Shown one piece after another: positions 26,555-37,319 of a stretch of DNA of 64,000 nucleotides; the first letter of the stretch is position 1, and the number at the start of each line of letters is the position of its first letter. Under the pieces are notes generated by a model that was not told where the DNA came from, searched no databases, and worked only from the letters and a program-made list of their open reading frames with translations. The stretch is from Mangrovimicrobium sediminis. Its GTDB lineage: Bacteria > Pseudomonadota > Gammaproteobacteria > Pseudomonadales > Halieaceae. The position numbers were made by a program, and so were the translations under genes. The stretch covers positions 1 to 64,000 of the forward strand of contig NZ_SRLE01000011.1 in NCBI RefSeq assembly GCF_004745945.1, written 5' to 3'.

Positions 26555-26720
26555 TCGGGAACTTCATGCAGCGGCCCCAGTCAGACTTTTCCGTAACGGC
26601 GTGGGTCCTCGGACCCCTGGAGATGCAGCGCCGCTACCTCTGGAGTATCCAGGTTACATCTCTGTGAGACTCACTGGTGTTTAGTGTGGATTTCGGCCCC
26701 TTTCGGGGCCGTTTTTTTTT
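26555..26720 (+). ncRNA. Candidate small RNA ending at an intrinsic terminator
   Basis: Both flanking genes are on the reverse strand, yet the region ends in a strong forward terminator (26694-26720), so a forward transcript is implied. Upstream are several hairpins: GGGTC (26603-26607) with GACCC (26612-26616); CTGGA (26640-26644) with TCCAG (26648-26652); GAGATG (26620-26625) with CATCTC (26657-26662); and possible long-range pairing of CCAGT (26577-26581) with ACTGG (26673-26677). There is no open frame with a ribosome site. A weak -35-like TTGAAA lies at 26525-26530 with a poor -10. The 5' end is a guess. It does not match 4.5S or tmRNA signatures that I know. Confidence 0.45.
26694..26720 (+). 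terminator. Strong intrinsic terminator, forward orientation
   Basis: A perfect 7-bp stem (CGGCCCC at 26694-26700 and GGGGCCG at 26705-26711) with a TTTC loop is followed by nine T residues. It works only on the forward strand; read in reverse, the stem is not followed by a T run. No forward protein gene lies immediately upstream, so it is an orphan terminator that supports a non-coding transcript. Confidence 0.85.
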
Positions 26721-26754
26721 GGGGCTACCAAGCAAGTCCCGGGGGCCAGGTGCC

Positions 26755-26780
26755 GGGGTCAGAGTCGTGACTCTGACCCC
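26755..26780. repeat. 26-bp perfect palindrome, copy 1 (REP-like)
   Basis: Two 12-base arms, GGGGTCAGAGTC and GACTCTGACCCC, flank a two-base centre GT. A second copy lies 48 bases away. From memory, similar GGGGTCAGAGT...ACTCTGACCCC palindromes accompany REP-associated tyrosine transposases (RAYT) in other proteobacteria; no transposase is present here. Confidence 0.85.
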
Positions 26781-26802
26781 TCCCTCCGGAATAGCCCGCC
26801 CC

Positions 26803-26828
26803 GGGGTCAGAGTCTCGACTCTGACCCC
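26803..26828. repeat. 26-bp perfect palindrome, copy 2, overlapping a gene 3' end
   Basis: Identical arms to copy 1 with centre TC. The reverse-strand thioredoxin-like gene runs into this copy: its last codons (Gly-Ser-Glu-Ser-Arg-Leu) and the TGA stop are all palindrome sequence. The element therefore appears to have provided or replaced the end of the coding region. Confidence 0.85.
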
Positions 26829-27274
26829 TCTTTCGGCGGCGGCGCCTGCCCGGTGGCCTCGGCGAGGGATTCCAGCGTCTGCGGTCCTGCCCGGGTGGCC
26901 GCCAGCGCGCCGTCTGGCCCGATAAACACGGTGGTGGGCAGGACCTGGGGCCGGGCCACGCCGAGGCCGGCAGCCGGATCCTCGAGCAGTGTGGGGAAGC
27001 GGATGCCGAAACTGTCAATCTGGGCCTGCAGTTCAGCGTCCCGGGCACCGTCGTAGTTGACCCCGAGCACGGCCACTTCCGGGTAGCGCTGGGCGAAGTC
27101 GTTGAGCTCGGGGATCTCCTCGCGACACGGCTTGCACCACTGCGCCCAGTAGTTGATCACCACCCAGCGGCCGCGGTAGTCATCGAGGTCCAGGCGCTCC
27201 ACCCGGTCCGGCGGCTGCTGCGCCCCACAGGCGGCCAGTGCGACACAGGCCAGTGCCATAGCGATTCCTCTCAC
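26807..27274 (-). CDS. TlpA/ResA-like thioredoxin-fold lipoprotein
   Basis: A protein of about 155 residues with a lipoprotein signal (LAAC, lipidated Cys16 counted from GTG 27274) and a thioredoxin domain whose active site is WAQWCKPCREE (C47 and C50). ResA/TlpA-type proteins reduce or exchange disulfides in the periplasm, often for cytochrome c maturation. GTG 27274 forms a GTGA overlap with the BrkB/YihY gene stop and adds an arginine to the signal; ATG 27259 after GAGAGGA is the alternative. The C-terminal residues are encoded by a REP-like palindrome, so the original end may have been lost or altered. The domain itself looks complete. Confidence 0.82.
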   Translation of the reverse strand: MRGIAMALACVALAACGAQQPPDRVERLDLDDYRGRWVVINYWAQWCKPCREEIPELNDFAQRYPEVAVLGVNYDGARDAELQAQIDSFGIRFPTLLEDPAAGLGVARPQVLPTTVFIGPDGALAATRAGPQTLESLAEATGQAPPPKEGSESRL

Positions 27275-28500
27275 GCGCCGTACAGCTCCGCGAGTGTCAT
27301 CGACAGCAGTTCGCGCTGCTGCATGCGCTGCTGGCGCAGCAACTGGAAGGCGTTCGCCTGCCAGTCCATGTGTGCGGCGACGGGTTCCTCTGCCAGCGTC
27401 TGTTCGTCGTTGATCCATTCTTTCATCTGCCAGAAGTTGATGGTGTGCAGGTCGCGGCTGAGCAGGTAGTGGCCGCGGTCGGTCTGGGTAATGATGTTTT
27501 TTTCCATCAGGATGTCGCGCAGGTGCCGCCAGGTTTCGCTGTCCAGCCCGCGGGTCACCACGTGGCGGCCATTGAGAATCTCGATCTCGCGCACCGAGTG
27601 CCCGGCCTTTTGTTTTTCCCAGAACAGGTAGAGCACGTCCAGCGCCTTGAGCAGGGTGGGGCGGCTGGCCTGCTCCTCATCCTGGTAGGCCGAGAGACTG
27701 TGCACCAGGATGCCGCCCATCAATACGATGTTCCAGGACAGGTAGATCCACAGCAGGAACAGCGGTACCGCGGCGAAGGCACCATAAATGAAGGTGTAGC
27801 TCGAACCCACCACCAGGTCGGTGAACGCTGCCCGGGCAATGTGGAAACCGACCGCTGCGGCGAGGCCGCCGACCAGGGAATGCTTGAAGGGAACCCGGCA
27901 GTTCGGCACGGCGATGTACAACAGGGTAAAGGCGCCGGCGCTGAGCAGGATTGGCGAAAGCTTGAGGAAAAACGCCTTGAACCCGAAGATGTCGTAGGCG
28001 TCCAGCACGTTGGAATAGGAAGCCAGGTAGGTGCTGATGCCCAGGGCCAGGCCCAGCGCCACCGGCGCCAGGCTGAGCACTGCCCAGTAGAGCAGGAAAC
28101 TGGAGATCGGGCTGCGGTTTTCCCGCGCCCGCCAGATCAGGTTGAACGCTTTTTCGATGTTGCGCAGCATCAGTACCGCGGTCACCACCAGGAACAGGAT
28201 GCCCGGGCCGGTGAGGTTCTTCGCCTGGCGGGAGAAGTCGCTGAGGTAGCGCTCGACCTCGGAACTGGTGTCCGGCATCAGGTGCTGGAACAGCAGGTCC
28301 TGCATCTGTTGCTCCAGGCCCTGGAAGGTGGGGATCGCCGAGGCCATGGTGTACAGCACCGTGAGCAGCGGCACCATGGCGAACAGGCTCATGTAGGTGA
28401 GGGCCGCCGCGTTTTCCGAACAGCGGTCCGCGCTGAAGCGCGAGACGAAGTAGCGCAAGCGCCGCCAGGCCCCGTACAGCAGTGGTTTGAGTTGCTCCAT
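27271..28500 (-). CDS. YihY/BrkB-family inner-membrane protein
   Basis: A 409-residue membrane protein of the YihY (formerly RNase BN/BrkB) family. About six hydrophobic helices span residues 30-295; family segments include SENAAALTYMSLFAMVPLL near the N-terminus and VGSSYTFIYGAFAAVPLFLLWIY near 235. The C-terminal 120 residues are soluble and charged. The start is ATG 28500 (ATG 28509 possible); an open frame to 29202 is a shadow of the opposite-strand arsC and wrbA genes. No molecular function is established for the family. Its stop overlaps the thioredoxin-like gene by four bases (GTGA), so the two are probably co-translated. Confidence 0.88.
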   Translation of the reverse strand: MEQLKPLLYGAWRRLRYFVSRFSADRCSENAAALTYMSLFAMVPLLTVLYTMASAIPTFQGLEQQMQDLLFQHLMPDTSSEVERYLSDFSRQAKNLTGPGILFLVVTAVLMLRNIEKAFNLIWRARENRSPISSFLLYWAVLSLAPVALGLALGISTYLASYSNVLDAYDIFGFKAFFLKLSPILLSAGAFTLLYIAVPNCRVPFKHSLVGGLAAAVGFHIARAAFTDLVVGSSYTFIYGAFAAVPLFLLWIYLSWNIVLMGGILVHSLSAYQDEEQASRPTLLKALDVLYLFWEKQKAGHSVREIEILNGRHVVTRGLDSETWRHLRDILMEKNIITQTDRGHYLLSRDLHTINFWQMKEWINDEQTLAEEPVAAHMDWQANAFQLLRQQRMQQRELLSMTLAELYGA

Positions 28501-28587
28501 GGCCGGCATTATGGCACGAATGGTCACGCCGCGGCACAGGCCTTGATATACTCTCGCGCTGTGCAGAAACAGGCCCCGGAGCGAGTC

Positions 28588-29903
<1,316 letters not shown>

Positions 29904-29911
<8 letters not shown>

Positions 29912-31760
29912 CACCTCACCGATCCGCCGCTTCTTTGCCGCCCTGTGGCGGGGCATCACCTGGCTGCGACTGGCGCTGGCCAACATCCTGTTCCTGGTCA
30001 TGCTGGTGGTGTTCTACTTCGTGTTTGTCGGCCGTGCGCCGGAGCCGCTGCCGGCCAAGGCCGCGCTGCTGCTCAACCCGGTGGGCGTGGTGGTTGACCA
30101 GCGGGCGCCGGTTGAGCCGCTGGCGGCACTGGCGGGTGAGCCCGACCCGGCGCAGAACGAAGTACTGCTGCGCGATATCCTCGAAGCCATCGACACCGCG
30201 CGCGAGGACGACAAGATCGACGCGCTGGTGATGGAGCTGGATTACCTGATGTATGTCGGCATCAGTCGCACCCAGGAGATCTCTGCTGCCCTGCAGGCGT
30301 TTCGCGATGCCGGCAAGCGCATTGTCGCGGTGGGTGACTACTACACCCAGGACCAGTACCTGCTGGCCAGTTTCGCCGACGAGATCATCATGCACCCGCT
30401 GGGCGGCCTCGGCCTGGAGGGGTTCAGCGTGTACCAGAACTATTATGCCGACGCCCTCGACAAGCTCTCTGTGAACATGCACGTGTTCCGCGCAGGCAAG
30501 CACAAGTCCGCGGTGGAGCCGTTCCTGCGCAACGACATGTCGCCGGATGAAAAGGTCATCACGCGCACCTGGCTGGACGACCTGTGGAGTGAGTACACCG
30601 GCACCGTGGAGCGCAATCGCGAGTTGCCCGCGGGTGCCGTCGGCGAGTTCATCGAGGGTATGCCGGCGCGCCTGACCGGCGGCGACGGCGACCAGGCCGT
30701 CGATGCGCTGCAGGCGAAGCTGGTGGATCACCTGATGTCGCGCATCGAGGCCAACGCTTACCTCACCGAGATCGTCGGTGCACAGAACGAGGACGGCCTG
30801 TATGAGGCGGTGCCGTTCGAGGAATACCTGTGGCACAAGCGCGTCACCCACCTGCCGCAGGAAGAGGATGCGCGCATCGCGGTGATCACCGCCCAGGGTG
30901 CGATGCTGCCCGGCGAGCAGCCGCCCGGGACCATCGGCGGCGACAGCCTGGCCTGGCTGATTGGCGATGCGGTGGCGGATGAGGGTATCAAGGCCATCGT
31001 GCTGCGCGTCAATTCTCCTGGCGGCAGCATGTTCGCCGCCGAGGTGATCCGCGAGCAGGTGGCCGACGCCCGCGCCGCCGGCATCCCGGTGGTGGTGTCC
31101 ATGGGCGCGATGGCTGCGTCCGGCGGCTACTATATCGCCGCGGAGGCGGACCAGATCTGGGCCACACCGACCACCATCACCGGCAGTATCGGCGTGTTTG
31201 CCGCCTTTCCCACGGTCGAGGACCTGCTGCAGCGCGTCGGCGTGCACACCGACGGTGTGGGCACCACGAGTATGGCGGGCTCGTTGCGCCTGGACCGGCC
31301 GCTCAACCCGGCACTGGAGGCGGCGGTACAGGCCGGGGTCGGCCACGCCTACAGTATTTTCCGCAAGGTGGTGGCCGAGGGTCGCGACATGAGCCTGGAG
31401 GCGGTAGACAGCGTCGCCGAGGGGCGTGTGTGGAGTGCCGCCGATGCCCTCGACGTCGGTCTGGTAGATGCATTGGGCAGCCTCGACGACGCGGTCGCCG
31501 CGGCGGCGGAACTGGCCGGGTTGGAGAGCTACGAGGTGGATTACTTCGAAGAGAGCCTGACCCCGTCACAGCTGCTGGTCCAGCAACTGGCGAAAATGCT
31601 CGGCAGCCAGCTGGGCGCGGTAGTCGATACGCGCTCTGACCGCGTCGCCGCCCTGGTGGCGATGGCGCGGCCGCTGCTGGACGCGGCGCAGCTGGTGGAT
31701 TCACTGCAGGACCCGCGGCATCTCTACCTGCGCTGCCTGGCCTGCGGCGCGGTTCAGTAG
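29904..31760 (+). CDS. sppA: Signal peptide peptidase SppA, 67-kDa type
   Basis: A 618-residue membrane-anchored serine protease. An N-terminal transmembrane helix (about residues 24-43) precedes two tandem peptidase S49 domains. The catalytic lysine is K201 in the first domain (KHKSAVEPF) and the serine is S406 in the second (AMAASGGYYIA), as in the long E. coli-type enzyme. SppA degrades leftover signal peptides in the inner membrane. The ATG at 29904 overlaps the DUF2069 gene by eight bases. Its 3' end overlaps the convergent RND gene by seven bases. Confidence 0.93.
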
Positions 31761-34700
31761 GTTTCGGCGGCCGGCCGCACGACGCGCTCGCCGCGCCACC
31801 AGCGGCCGAGGTCGTCGAGGATCAGGTACAGGCTGGGCACCAGTACCAGGGTAATCACCGTGGCGAAGACGATACCGAAGGCCAGTGAAATGGCCATGGG
31901 GATCATCGCCTGGGCCTGCGCGCTGCGCTCCATCAGCATGGGCGCGAGACCGAGGAAGGTGGTCAGCGAGGTCAGCATGATGGCGCGGAAGCGCTTGCAC
32001 GCCGCCTCCACGATCGCCTCACCCAGGGCGACCCCCTCGGCCACCGCGCGGTTGATGTAGTCGACAAGGATCAGGCTGTCGTTCACCACCACCCCGGACA
32101 GGGCGACGATCCCGATAAATGACATCATGCCCAGGGCATAGTCGAGCACCCAGTGGCCAACCACGGCGCCGATGATGCCGAAGGGAATCACGCCCATGAT
32201 GATCAGCGGCTGCAGGTAGGAGCGCGTGGGTATCGCGAGCAGGGCGTAGATGCCGAACAGCGACAGGCCGAAGCCGATGAACAGGCTGGTCATCAGCAGT
32301 CGCTCTTCCTCCGCCAGACCCGCCTTGTTCCAGTGCAGGCCCGGGTATTTCTCGCGCAACTGCGGCAGGAAGTTGTTCTCCAGGTCGCCGATCACCCGCG
32401 ACGGCTCGACCACCTCGATATCCGCCACCGCAGTGACCTCGGCGGCGCGCTGGAAGTCGATGCGCGTGGACTTCAGCAGGCCCGGCTTGACCTCCACCCG
32501 CGCCACGGTATCCAGCGGTACGCTGTCGCCGTCTGGTGTGCGGATGTACATGTTGTCCAGGCTCTCCACGCTCTCGCGGTCCCGTTGCGGGTAGCGCACC
32601 ATCACCTTCACCTCGTCGAAGCCGCGCTGGATGCGCTGGGCTTCGGCGCCGTAAAACGCGTTGCGCACCTGGGTGCCGAGATCCAGGCGCGTCAGTCCCA
32701 GTGCCTCGCCCTCGGGCAGCAGTTCGAAGTGGTATTCGTCGCGGCTGTCGCTGGCGCCGTTGCGAATGTCCGACAGCCCGTCGTAGTGGCGCAGGTGTTC
32801 CTCCAGTTCCGCGGCGGCAGCCCGCAGGGTCTCGAAGTCGTTGTGCTCGAGGTCGAAGGCGACGTTGGGGCCGAACTCGGGGCCGTCGGAGGTCTTGAAG
32901 CCGAGCACGTCGGCGCCGTGGATGTGGCCGACCTGCTCGCGCCACAGGCGCTGGATCTCGGCGTTGGAGATCTCGCGCTTGTCCTGTTTGGTCAACTCGA
33001 CATCGATGCGTCCGTTGATGCGGTCGTAGACGTGGGCGGCGATATGGGCGATGAAACTCTCGCTGCTGCCGGTCTGTCGCTGGTGTTCGCGGTCGATGGT
33101 GCGCATGCCCTCGACGATGCGTCGGGTGGCCTCCGCGGTGCGCTCCTCGGGGCTGCCCTCGGACATGCGCAGCTCCGCGGAGAGAAACTCCCCGGGCTGG
33201 TGCGGCGAGACGATGACCCGCACCAAGCCGCCGCTGACCAGGCCGACGCAGAGAATGAGCAGGGCGAGGAAGGCGGCCAGCGAGAGATAGCGGTTGGCGA
33301 TGAACGTCAGTAGCAGTTGGCGGTAGCGATTGTCGATGAAGTGCCGCAGGCGCCGGTTGACCTCCTCCTGCACGCGGTCCACCTGCAGCAGCAGGCGGTT
33401 GCGCGTCGGTTTGCTGTGCGCCAGGTGCGAGGGCAGGATCCACTTCGATTCCACCAGCGAGAAGGTCAGGCAGAGGATGACCACCCAGCCGGCGGCGGCC
33501 GGCATCGGCGCAAACATGCCCTGTACGAACAGGGTGGGCGCGAAGGCGACGATAGTGGTGAGCACACCGAAGGTTGCCGGGGTGGCCACGCGGTAGGCGC
33601 CGCGGATGACGCTGTCCAGGCTGTGGCCGTGGGCCTCGGTCTCGCTGTAGGCACTCTCGCCGATGATGATGGCGTCGTCCACCACGATGCCCAGCACCAG
33701 GATGAAGCCGAAGATGCTGACCATGTTCAGGGAGGCGTGGATATACGGCGTGTTGATCGCGGCCATGGCGCCGAGGAAGCACACGGGTATGCCCAGCATC
33801 ACCCAGAAGGCGAGTTTGATCTCCAGGAACAGGGCCAGGGTAATGAACACCAGCAGCGCGCCGATGGCCAGGTTGCGCACCATGGTGTCCAGGCGTTCGT
33901 CGAGGTAGTAGGTGAAATCGCCCCACACCTCGAGGTTCACGCCATCCGGCAGTTCGGCGCGTTTCTGCGCCAGGTAGTCCTTGACGATGGCGGCGGTCTC
34001 GATGATGTCCTGCTCGCCCATGCTGTTGATCTGCAGGCCCAGGGAGGGGCGGCCGTCGAATTCGGAGAAGCCGCGCTCCTCGACGAAGTCGTCGCGCACG
34101 GTGGCGATGTCGCCGAGCAGCAGGCGGGTGCCGTCCGGCCAGGTTCGCAGTACCAGTTGCTCGAAGGCCTGCTGTTGGTAGGCCTGGCCCACGGTGCGCA
34201 ACATGATCTCGCCGTTGCGCGTGCGCAGCGAACCGGCGGGCAGGTCCAGGGAGGAGGCGGCGATGGTGCGCGCGACGTCCTGCAGGGTCAGGTGGTACTC
34301 GCGCAGCAGCGGCTCGGAGATCTCCACCGAGATCTCGTAGGCGCGGTCGCCGATGATGTCGGCGGCGGACACCTCGGGGTAGGTGAGCAGGTCGCGGCGC
34401 ATCTCCTGGGCCAGCGCTTTCATGCTGCGCAGGTCGAGGTTGCCGCTGATCTGGATGTTCAGCACCGGGAACATGACCTCGGGCTGGGTGATGATCGGCT
34501 CCTCGGCGTTGGCGGGGAAGGTGGTGATGCCATCGATGCGGTTCTGCACGTCGTTGTACAGCTTGCTGATATCGACGCCGTCCACGGGTTCGATCATGAT
34601 GCGCGCCACGGATTCCAGGGCGTCCGCCTCGATGCGGTCGATGCCCTCGATGTCGTTGATCGCCTCTTCGATTTTCTCGACGATGCCGCGCTCGACCTCT

Positions 34701-34888
34701 TCGGGCGCGGCGCCGGGGTAGGGCACGGAGATCCAGATGATCTCGAACTCGAAGGTGGGCATGATCTTGCGCTGGATGTTGGCGGCGCTGCCCAAGCCGA
34801 CCACGATGATGATCAGCATCAGCAGGTTCGCCGCCACCGGGTTGCGGGCGAACCAGGCGATAACGCCGTTGGGGGTGCCGGTGGTCAC
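31754..34888 (-). CDS. RND efflux transporter permease (AcrB/HAE1-type)
   Basis: A 1044-residue resistance-nodulation-division transporter with the usual twelve transmembrane helices and two large periplasmic loops. The proton-relay Asp pair is in LGIVVDDAIIIGES near residue 402. It starts with GTG 34888, overlapping the adaptor stop by four bases (GTGA). Acceptor phenylalanine-rich pocket features could not be assessed, so the substrate class is open; it resembles the HAE1-like, non-AcrB subgroup that lacks an adjacent outer-membrane channel gene. It is coupled to the adaptor at 34885-36123 and is convergent with sppA. Confidence 0.92.
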   Translation of the reverse strand: MTTGTPNGVIAWFARNPVAANLLMLIIIVVGLGSAANIQRKIMPTFEFEIIWISVPYPGAAPEEVERGIVEKIEEAINDIEGIDRIEADALESVARIMIEPVDGVDISKLYNDVQNRIDGITTFPANAEEPIITQPEVMFPVLNIQISGNLDLRSMKALAQEMRRDLLTYPEVSAADIIGDRAYEISVEISEPLLREYHLTLQDVARTIAASSLDLPAGSLRTRNGEIMLRTVGQAYQQQAFEQLVLRTWPDGTRLLLGDIATVRDDFVEERGFSEFDGRPSLGLQINSMGEQDIIETAAIVKDYLAQKRAELPDGVNLEVWGDFTYYLDERLDTMVRNLAIGALLVFITLALFLEIKLAFWVMLGIPVCFLGAMAAINTPYIHASLNMVSIFGFILVLGIVVDDAIIIGESAYSETEAHGHSLDSVIRGAYRVATPATFGVLTTIVAFAPTLFVQGMFAPMPAAAGWVVILCLTFSLVESKWILPSHLAHSKPTRNRLLLQVDRVQEEVNRRLRHFIDNRYRQLLLTFIANRYLSLAAFLALLILCVGLVSGGLVRVIVSPHQPGEFLSAELRMSEGSPEERTAEATRRIVEGMRTIDREHQRQTGSSESFIAHIAAHVYDRINGRIDVELTKQDKREISNAEIQRLWREQVGHIHGADVLGFKTSDGPEFGPNVAFDLEHNDFETLRAAAAELEEHLRHYDGLSDIRNGASDSRDEYHFELLPEGEALGLTRLDLGTQVRNAFYGAEAQRIQRGFDEVKVMVRYPQRDRESVESLDNMYIRTPDGDSVPLDTVARVEVKPGLLKSTRIDFQRAAEVTAVADIEVVEPSRVIGDLENNFLPQLREKYPGLHWNKAGLAEEERLLMTSLFIGFGLSLFGIYALLAIPTRSYLQPLIIMGVIPFGIIGAVVGHWVLDYALGMMSFIGIVALSGVVVNDSLILVDYINRAVAEGVALGEAIVEAACKRFRAIMLTSLTTFLGLAPMLMERSAQAQAMIPMAISLAFGIVFATVITLVLVPSLYLILDDLGRWWRGERVVRPAAETY

Positions 34889-36123
34889 GGCGCGAGGGCG
34901 GCGGTGGCGTCGCCGGGCAGGGCGCGCTGCTCGCGCCGGCGCAACTCGTCGGTCGGGGTGGTGGAGTTGATCACCACTTTGGCGCCTTCCAGGGATTCAT
35001 CCAGCAGCGTCAGTGATACACGCTCTCCGGGCAGCAGGCCGGCGTCAATCAGCGCAAACTCGCCGCCGGTGCTGAGCACCGAGACCGCGCGGTCCTGCAG
35101 GATGTCGTTGGCGCCGACCACCCACAGCTGGTTGCCGGCGCGCAGTACGTAGCGCGGCAGGGCGATGACGTCGGTGATCTCGCGGCCGGTGATCGCGGCG
35201 TTGACGAAGCTGCCCATGCGCAGGGGCTCGGCGTCTGCGCTGTGCAGCGCATAGGGGTCGGCAATGCGCGCGACCACGTACAGCGAACGCGAACGCTCGT
35301 CGAAGACACCCTCGGTGCGGTGCAGGGTCGCCTCCCAGTGGCGCACCTGCCCGCCGGCCGCGGTGTACAGGTCGATGGGGGTGTCGCTGGCAAACTTGCC
35401 CAGGCCCGGCAGTTCGAGGAAGGCCAGCCGGCTCTGCGCTACCGGCAGGCGCACTTCCGCGTAGTCGACAGAGAACACCTCGGCCAGCCGCGCGCCGGTG
35501 ACCACGTATTGCCCCAGCTCGGTGTCGCGGCTGGCAATCACCGCGTCGTAGGGGGCGCGGATGATAGTGCGCTCGAGCCGGTCGCGGGCGGTGTTGAGGT
35601 CGGCGGTGGCGGCGCGCAATTGGGCCTGGGCCTGTTCCAGCTGCGGCTTGCGCAGGTAGAGGTCGCGCGCCTCCTGGTTGCGCTGGCTGTTGGCGGGCAG
35701 TTTTTCCCACTCGGCGAGGGCGACCTCGGCGCGACCCTTTTCCTGGGCCAGCGCGCTCTCGGCGGTTTCCACCGCGGCCTGGGCGCGTAGCAGTTCGGTC
35801 TGGTAGTCGCGCGGGTCGATGCGCAACAGGACTTCATCGGCGGCGACGAAGCCGCCGACCAGGAACTTGTCGCTGGTCTCCACCACGCGGCCGGAGACCT
35901 CGGCCAGCAGTGCGGTGCGGCGCAGCGCCTCCACCGTGCCCTGGGCCTGGATCTCGACGCGGATGTTCTCGGCCACCGCAACCGCCACATCGACGCTGAC
36001 CGGACGGACCACCGGCTCGGCGATCTCCGCCGGCGGACGACCGAGGAACAGCAGCACGCTGATACCCACAGCCGCGCCCAGCAGGAGCACGGAAACCAGG
36101 AGTTGTCGCTTGATCGCCAGCAC
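34885..36123 (-). CDS. RND periplasmic adaptor (membrane fusion protein)
   Basis: A 412-residue adaptor with an N-terminal membrane anchor (about residues 8-30). The biotinyl-lipoyl-like half-motif VRVEIQAQGTVEAL-type segment occurs near 55, followed by a coiled-coil hairpin (about 110-180) and the beta-barrel region with IIRAPYDAVIASRDTELGQ near 193. Such adaptors bridge an RND permease and an outer-membrane channel. The start is GTG 36123; it leads the two-gene efflux operon. No TolC-type gene or dedicated repressor is adjacent. Confidence 0.9.
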   Translation of the reverse strand: MLAIKRQLLVSVLLLGAAVGISVLLFLGRPPAEIAEPVVRPVSVDVAVAVAENIRVEIQAQGTVEALRRTALLAEVSGRVVETSDKFLVGGFVAADEVLLRIDPRDYQTELLRAQAAVETAESALAQEKGRAEVALAEWEKLPANSQRNQEARDLYLRKPQLEQAQAQLRAATADLNTARDRLERTIIRAPYDAVIASRDTELGQYVVTGARLAEVFSVDYAEVRLPVAQSRLAFLELPGLGKFASDTPIDLYTAAGGQVRHWEATLHRTEGVFDERSRSLYVVARIADPYALHSADAEPLRMGSFVNAAITGREITDVIALPRYVLRAGNQLWVVGANDILQDRAVSVLSTGGEFALIDAGLLPGERVSLTLLDESLEGAKVVINSTTPTDELRRREQRALPGDATAALAP

Positions 36124-36247
36124 GTCTTAGCCCATATAAAAAAGGGGGACTTTTATAGCACAAAAGGCCCCACACCCGGTCGGAAACTTCCGGTGATTTC
36201 CCGACTTTTTATCGGCCGGTGGGTAAAAGTTCTGTAATCTTTGGGGG

Positions 36248-36281
36248 CCGCGCCCGGGCTGTGTGTCAACCCGGGGCGCGG
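36248..36281 (-). terminator. GC-rich hairpin downstream of the MscS gene
   Basis: CCGCGCCCGGG at 36248-36258 pairs, with one bulged base, with CCCGGGGCGCGG at 36270-36281. It begins nine bases after the MscS stop on the reverse strand. There is no following T run in that direction, so it may be a 3'-protecting or weak termination hairpin rather than a classical terminator. Confidence 0.45.
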
Positions 36282-36289
36282 TGAGCGAG

Positions 36290-37096
36290 CTACTCGCTCT
36301 TGTCGAGGTGGACATCCATTTGCGGGAAGGGGATGGAGATGCCCGCTTCGTCGAACTTGAGCTTCACCGCGGCGTTGGTGTCCCATAGCACGGCCCAGTA
36401 GTCCGCGGCATTCACCCAGGGGCGCACCACGAAGTTGACGCTGGAATCGGCGAGTTCGCCCAGCGCCACCACCGGTGCCGGCTCCGGCAGGATGCGGTCA
36501 TCCGCGGCGATGATCTCCTCGAGCAGGGTCTTGGCCTTGCGGATGTCATCGCCGTAGGAAATGCCGAATACCATGTCGACGCGGCGCGTCGGGCGGGCGG
36601 AGAAGTTGGTGATGTTGCTGCCGAGAATCGCGCCGTTGGGCACGATCACTTCCTTGTTGTCGGGAGTGGTCAGGGTGGTAGTGAAAATGCTGATCTTCTC
36701 TACCACGCCCATGGCGCCACCGGCCTCGACGAAGTGGCCCTTGGTGAACGGGCGGAATACGATGAGCATGACCCCGGCGGCAAAGTTGCCGAGGGAGCTT
36801 TGCAGCGACAGGCCGATGGCCAGGCCAGCGGCACCGAGCAGGGCCACCAGCGAGGTAGTGTCGATACCCAGTTGGCTGAGCGCGGCGATCACCACGAACA
36901 GCAGCAGTACCCAGCGCAGGATGGAGCACAGGAAACGGACCAGTATCTCGTCCATCGCGCGCGCGGTCATGAACTTGTCGACAACCTTGACGACAATTTT
37001 TACTACGGCGCGACCGATGTAGAAAATGGCGGCGGCCAGGACGATGCGGATGATCCAGGGCAGGATCATGGTATCCCACAGGTTGCTAGCATCCAT
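36290..37096 (-). CDS. Small-conductance mechanosensitive channel (MscS family)
   Basis: A 268-residue MscS-type channel. Three N-terminal hydrophobic helices (about residues 12-30, 52-72 and 78-108) are followed by the pore-lining TM3 with LLGAAGLAIGLSLQSSLGNFAAGVML. The beta domain includes VPNGAILGSNITNFS near 148, and a C-terminal alpha-beta cage domain follows. Length matches compact MscS proteins that release solutes on hypo-osmotic shock. The ATG at 37096 follows a 220-base gap shared with the divergent flavoprotein gene. A GC-rich hairpin follows the stop. Confidence 0.93.
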   Translation of the reverse strand: MDASNLWDTMILPWIIRIVLAAAIFYIGRAVVKIVVKVVDKFMTARAMDEILVRFLCSILRWVLLLFVVIAALSQLGIDTTSLVALLGAAGLAIGLSLQSSLGNFAAGVMLIVFRPFTKGHFVEAGGAMGVVEKISIFTTTLTTPDNKEVIVPNGAILGSNITNFSARPTRRVDMVFGISYGDDIRKAKTLLEEIIAADDRILPEPAPVVALGELADSSVNFVVRPWVNAADYWAVLWDTNAAVKLKFDEAGISIPFPQMDVHLDKSE

Positions 37097-37319
37097 AGAG
37101 TAGGGGCTCCCCAGAAGTCAGTGAAAAGAATGGCTGCGGTCAGTATAGAGCAGGGACTTCGGTTTTCAACAAAGGGCCAAAAACCCGGGGATTTCCCGGT
37201 CGCGGGGGCGCTTCATCGGCGGCCAGGCGGTACAATCGGGTGCGCGAACAGTTGCGGGAAACTTCCGGGAGCAGTGGTTTTGATCGAGCACAGGTCGGCG
37301 GTGGGCGCCGGTAAACGGC

